A DNA stretch of 7,849 nt from Thermodesulfobacteriales bacterium (GTDB lineage: Bacteria > Desulfobacterota > Thermodesulfobacteria > Thermodesulfobacteriales > Thermodesulfatatoraceae): positions 1 to 7,849 of the forward strand of contig JALSPN010000224.1 in the NCBI GenBank assembly GCA_026985945.1, in the 5' to 3' direction. The position numbers and the translations under genes are program-made. Position 1 is the first letter of the stretch, and each line of letters begins with the position of its first letter. This document shows, piece by piece, positions 5,724 through 7,849 of the stretch. Under the pieces are notes generated by a model, which worked only from the letters and a program-made list of their open reading frames with translations, ran no database searches and was not told the DNA's origin.

Positions 5724-7020
5724 TTTGGAAAGGCTACTTAAAAATGTAGCACAGATTTCGCCTGTTACGGTGTGTGGGCAGGTGAAACGGGTAGTGGGGA
5801 TGGTAATAGAGGCCCAGGGCCCCAACGTAAGTGTGGGAGGGCTTTGTGAGATAGAAGTTCCGGGGGGCAAAAATCTCCTGGCTGAGGTGGTGGGATTCCG
5901 GGACGAAAGGGTGCTTCTCATTCCTTTTGGGGATCCGCGGGGAGTTGAGCCTGGAAGCAAGGTTTTTCTACGCCCTGAAACAGGAGTAAAAGTGGGGGAA
6001 GCCCTTTTGGGGCGGGTTCTTGACGCCCTCGGGGATCCTCTTGACGGAAGGCCTCTTCCGCCTCTTAGCGAAAATTATCCCCTTTATGCCGAGCCCTTAA
6101 AACCTTTTGAAAGAGATCGCATCAAAGAACCACTTGATGTGGGGATCAGGGCCATAAATGCTCTTCTTACCGTGGGAAAAGGGCAGAGAGTGGCGATTAT
6201 GGCGGGCTCTGGAGTGGGCAAATCTACCCTTCTGGGGATGATGGCCCGCCACACCAAGGCCGATGTCAATGTTATCGCCCTCATCGGGGAGCGAGGAAGG
6301 GAGGTGCGGGAATTTCTGGAGCGGGACCTCGGAGAAGAAGGGCTTTCCCGTTCGGTGGTGGTGGTGGCCACCTCTGATCAACCTCCCCCTTTGAGAATGC
6401 GTGGGGCTTACCTGGCCATGGCCATTGCGGAGTATTTTAGAGATAAGGGAGCCGATGTCCTGGTAATGATGGACTCCCTTACTCGCTTTTGTATGGCGGG
6501 AAGAGAAGTGGGGCTTGCCGTAGGAGAGCCCCCTACCGCCAGGGGTTATACCCCTTCTGTCTTTGCCGCTCTGCCCCGGCTTCTTGAAAGGGCCGGGCCC
6601 AAGATGAATGGCGGAAGTATCACCGGTTTTTACACCGTTCTGGTGGAGGGAGACGATTTTAACGAACCGGTAGCTGATGCGGTCCGTTCCATTGTGGATG
6701 GCCACATTGTCCTGACCCGAGAGCTGGCTCACCAGGGCCATTACCCGGCGATAGATGTCCTGCAAAGTGTGAGCCGGGTCATGCGAGACATCGTCTCCAG
6801 AGAGCAGATTGAGGCCGCTAAAAAATTAATAAACATCTTGGCCGTCTATCGGCGGGCGGAAGATCTTATCAATATTGGGGCCTATGTAAGAGGTAGCAAC
6901 CCCGAAATAGATAAGGCCCTTGCCAAAATAGAGGCGGTAAATTCTTTTCTCAGGCAGGATGTTGAGGAGAAGGCCCCTTTTGAGGCCAGCTTAAAACGAC
7001 TCCTTGAGGTGGTGTCATGA
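5710..7020 (+). CDS. fliI: Flagellum-specific type III export ATPase FliI
   Basis: FliI is the hexameric ATPase that unfolds and delivers export substrates to the flagellar gate; it is related to the F1 beta subunit. The 436 residues are normal. The N-terminal beta-barrel (about 20-95) includes GQVKRVVGMVIEAQGP. The catalytic domain has LDALGDPLDGRPLP (104-117), EPLDVGIRAINALLTVGKGQ (140-159), Walker A AGSGVGKST (165-173), the GERGREVREF element with the catalytic Glu (193-202), Walker B VLVMMDS (250-256), and GEPPTARGYTPSVFA (272-286). A C-terminal helical domain follows (YPAIDVLQSVSRVM at 345-358). CMAGREVGLA (261-270) has Gly where many FliI proteins have Gln. The ATG lies 14 bases inside fliH with only a weak GGAAG just ahead, so initiation probably depends on coupling. 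A TTG at 5725 is a less likely alternative. The stop overlaps the fliJ start (ATGA). Confidence 0.98.
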   Translation: MRVPNLERLLKNVAQISPVTVCGQVKRVVGMVIEAQGPNVSVGGLCEIEVPGGKNLLAEVVGFRDERVLLIPFGDPRGVEPGSKVFLRPETGVKVGEALLGRVLDALGDPLDGRPLPPLSENYPLYAEPLKPFERDRIKEPLDVGIRAINALLTVGKGQRVAIMAGSGVGKSTLLGMMARHTKADVNVIALIGERGREVREFLERDLGEEGLSRSVVVVATSDQPPPLRMRGAYLAMAIAEYFRDKGADVLVMMDSLTRFCMAGREVGLAVGEPPTARGYTPSVFAALPRLLERAGPKMNGGSITGFYTVLVEGDDFNEPVADAVRSIVDGHIVLTRELAHQGHYPAIDVLQSVSRVMRDIVSREQIEAAKKLINILAVYRRAEDLINIGAYVRGSNPEIDKALAKIEAVNSFLRQDVEEKAPFEASLKRLLEVVS

Positions 7021-7457
7021 AAAGGCCTCCGCGTGTCTTAAAAACCCTTCTCTGGGTGAATGAATTACGCGAAAATCTGGCCCGGGAAGAGTTCCAGAAG
7101 GCCAGAAGGGCCCTTGAGGAACTTGAAGAAATGCTGGCCGAAATTTCTTCCCGCCCCCGGAAACTTTACGAAGAGTTAACCTCACGCCCCTTAAATGGAG
7201 AAGAGCTCAGACTTTTTTCTTTTCAGATTGAGCGTCTTCTCGAAGAAAAAAGAAAGGTCGAGGAAATCATGGCTCAAAAAAGACAGGAAGTTGAGCGCCT
7301 CCGTCAGGAAGCGGTCCGTTTGCACCAGAGACGCCAGATGGCCGAGATCCTCTGGCAACGGGCCCAGGAGCGTTACTTTAAGGCCTTAATCTCACAGGAA
7401 TTCAAGGAAATAGAAGATCAGGTCCTTGCCAGGAGAAGAAAAGATGAAAGGATATAG
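7017..7457 (+). CDS. fliJ: Flagellar export stalk/chaperone protein FliJ
   Basis: FliJ is a small coiled-coil protein that sits in the centre of the FliI hexamer, much like the F1 gamma subunit, and connects it to the FlhA export gate. The 146 residues match the usual 140-150. Apart from a short start (MKRPPRVLKTLLWVNEL) almost the whole protein is predicted to be two long antiparallel helices rich in Glu, Arg, Lys, Gln and Leu, with heptad-like stretches at about 19-50 and 70-140 separated by SRPLNGEEL. There is no signal peptide or membrane segment. Sequence conservation in this family is weak, so the call rests on size, coiled-coil character and its place directly after fliI. The ATG shares four bases with the fliI stop (ATGA); GAGGTGG lies just upstream at 7006-7012. 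Confidence 0.9.
   Translation: MKRPPRVLKTLLWVNELRENLAREEFQKARRALEELEEMLAEISSRPRKLYEELTSRPLNGEELRLFSFQIERLLEEKRKVEEIMAQKRQEVERLRQEAVRLHQRRQMAEILWQRAQERYFKALISQEFKEIEDQVLARRRKDERI
7431..7435 (+). promoter_or_regulatory. Ribosome binding site of the MotE-like gene inside fliJ
   Basis: AGGAG lies 8 bases before the ATG at 7444, within the last codons of fliJ. It supports the 7444 start, which puts a hydrophobic segment at the very N-terminus of the new protein. Confidence 0.65.
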
Positions 7458-7849
7458 GTTGACCATTTTTCTGGTGCTTGCGGCCTTTTTAAAGCTTGTT
7501 CTTTCGGGGATTTATTTTCTGGGGTTTAAAAACGGCCACAGGAGCTTTTCTGTGTCTGAGGCCCAGGCCTCCCCAGAACCTCAGAAGGAAAAGAAAGAGC
7601 CCGTGCCTTCCTGCCCGGAGCCCCTCTTTCAGGCCTTGAGGCTTGAAAAAGAAAAGATACGCCGTGAAAAGTTGGAACTCGAAAAGAAAAGAAAGGATCT
7701 GGCCCTTTTGGAAGAACAAGTTCAGAGGCGTCTGGCAACCTTAAAAAGCCTAGAGGAAGAACTGGATAAAAAACTAAACGAACTCCGCACCATCAAAAGC
7801 AAGCGTTTTAAACTCCTGGTAGGGGCTTACGGGAACATGAAGCCTACCA
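7444..7849 (+). CDS. MotE/FlbB-like membrane-anchored coiled-coil protein (3' partial)
   Basis: The frame opens at an ATG 14 bases inside fliJ and is still open at the window end, giving 135 visible residues. Residues 1-5 are polar and basic, and 6-27 form one hydrophobic segment (LTIFLVLAAFLKLVLSGIYFLG) broken by a Lys at 17, which fits a signal anchor. A Pro/Glu/Lys-rich linker (about 38-60, with a Cys at 57) leads to a long charged coiled coil (about 63-117). The visible end, FKLLVGAYGNMKPT, resembles the start of the MgtE N-terminal-like domain found in MotE and FlbB, where a Y..MKP..AA pattern is common. MotE is a periplasmic chaperone of a stator-associated protein in rhizobia, and FlbB is a spirochaete collar protein. 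Its position after fliJ fits a flagellar role. The domain itself is cut off, so the family call is moderate. Confidence 0.75.
   Translation, partial: MKGYRLTIFLVLAAFLKLVLSGIYFLGFKNGHRSFSVSEAQASPEPQKEKKEPVPSCPEPLFQALRLEKEKIRREKLELEKKRKDLALLEEQVQRRLATLKSLEEELDKKLNELRTIKSKRFKLLVGAYGNMKPT

Noticed and set aside
5725..5727. TTG as an alternative fliI start just after the fliH stop
   Set aside because: It has no better ribosome binding site than the ATG at 5710, and the 14-base overlap seen with the ATG matches other junctions in the operon. It cannot be excluded completely.
6363..6372. GGTGGCCACC palindrome next to GGT repeats
   Set aside because: It encodes the conserved hydrophobic strand VVVVAT of FliI. 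There is no loop or T-run, so it is not a terminator, and a 10-base palindrome is plausible by chance in GC-rich coding sequence.
6097..6765. Long antisense open frame opposite fliI
   Set aside because: It has no recognisable domain, is rich in His, Gly and Ser from the complement of fliI codons, and the fliI motifs on the + strand account for the whole stretch.

Overview
The window is one continuous, co-directional (+ strand) bacterial flagellar gene cluster. In order it holds: the 3' part of a sigma-54-dependent flagellar activator (FlrC/FleR/FlgR type), flgB, flgC, fliE, fliF, fliG, fliH, fliI, fliJ, and the 5' part of a membrane-anchored coiled-coil protein that resembles MotE/FlbB. Both end genes are cut by the window edges. 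I see no RNA genes, mobile elements, CRISPR arrays or terminators, and no non-coding gap longer than 14 bases.

Layout. Positions 1-1089 encode the activator: the end of a receiver domain, a complete AAA+ domain and a Fis-type helix-turn-helix. Positions 1102-2242 encode the proximal rod proteins FlgB and FlgC and the rod/MS-ring adaptor FliE. Positions 2257-4864 encode the MS-ring protein FliF and the rotor switch protein FliG. Positions 4857-7457 encode the cytoplasmic export ATPase module: stator FliH, ATPase FliI and stalk FliJ. Positions 7444-7849 begin the MotE-like gene. From fliF onward every gene overlaps the next by 4 to 14 bases, so translation is probably coupled.

How the genes work together. 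The products build the innermost part of the flagellum. FliF forms the MS ring in the inner membrane and FliG docks on its cytoplasmic tail. FliH, FliI and FliJ energise and gate export of axial proteins. FliE, FlgB and FlgC are early export substrates that form the base of the rod. The MotE-like protein probably acts at the membrane next to the motor or stator. The activator just upstream would be expected to switch on sigma-54-dependent flagellar promoters, possibly including its own operon.

Organism. The pairing of a sigma-54 flagellar activator with flgBC-fliE-fliFGHIJ and a MotE-like gene fits a Gram-negative, delta-proteobacterium-like lineage (Desulfobacterota or Thermodesulfobacteriota). 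Proteins very rich in Glu, Lys and Arg, frequent AGG arginine codons and very tight packing suggest a thermophile, possibly a member of Thermodesulfobacteria. This placement is inference with low confidence. The region is largely conventional, and I do not see a new system here. The most useful points are variant motifs in the activator, the overlap architecture and the partial MotE-like gene.
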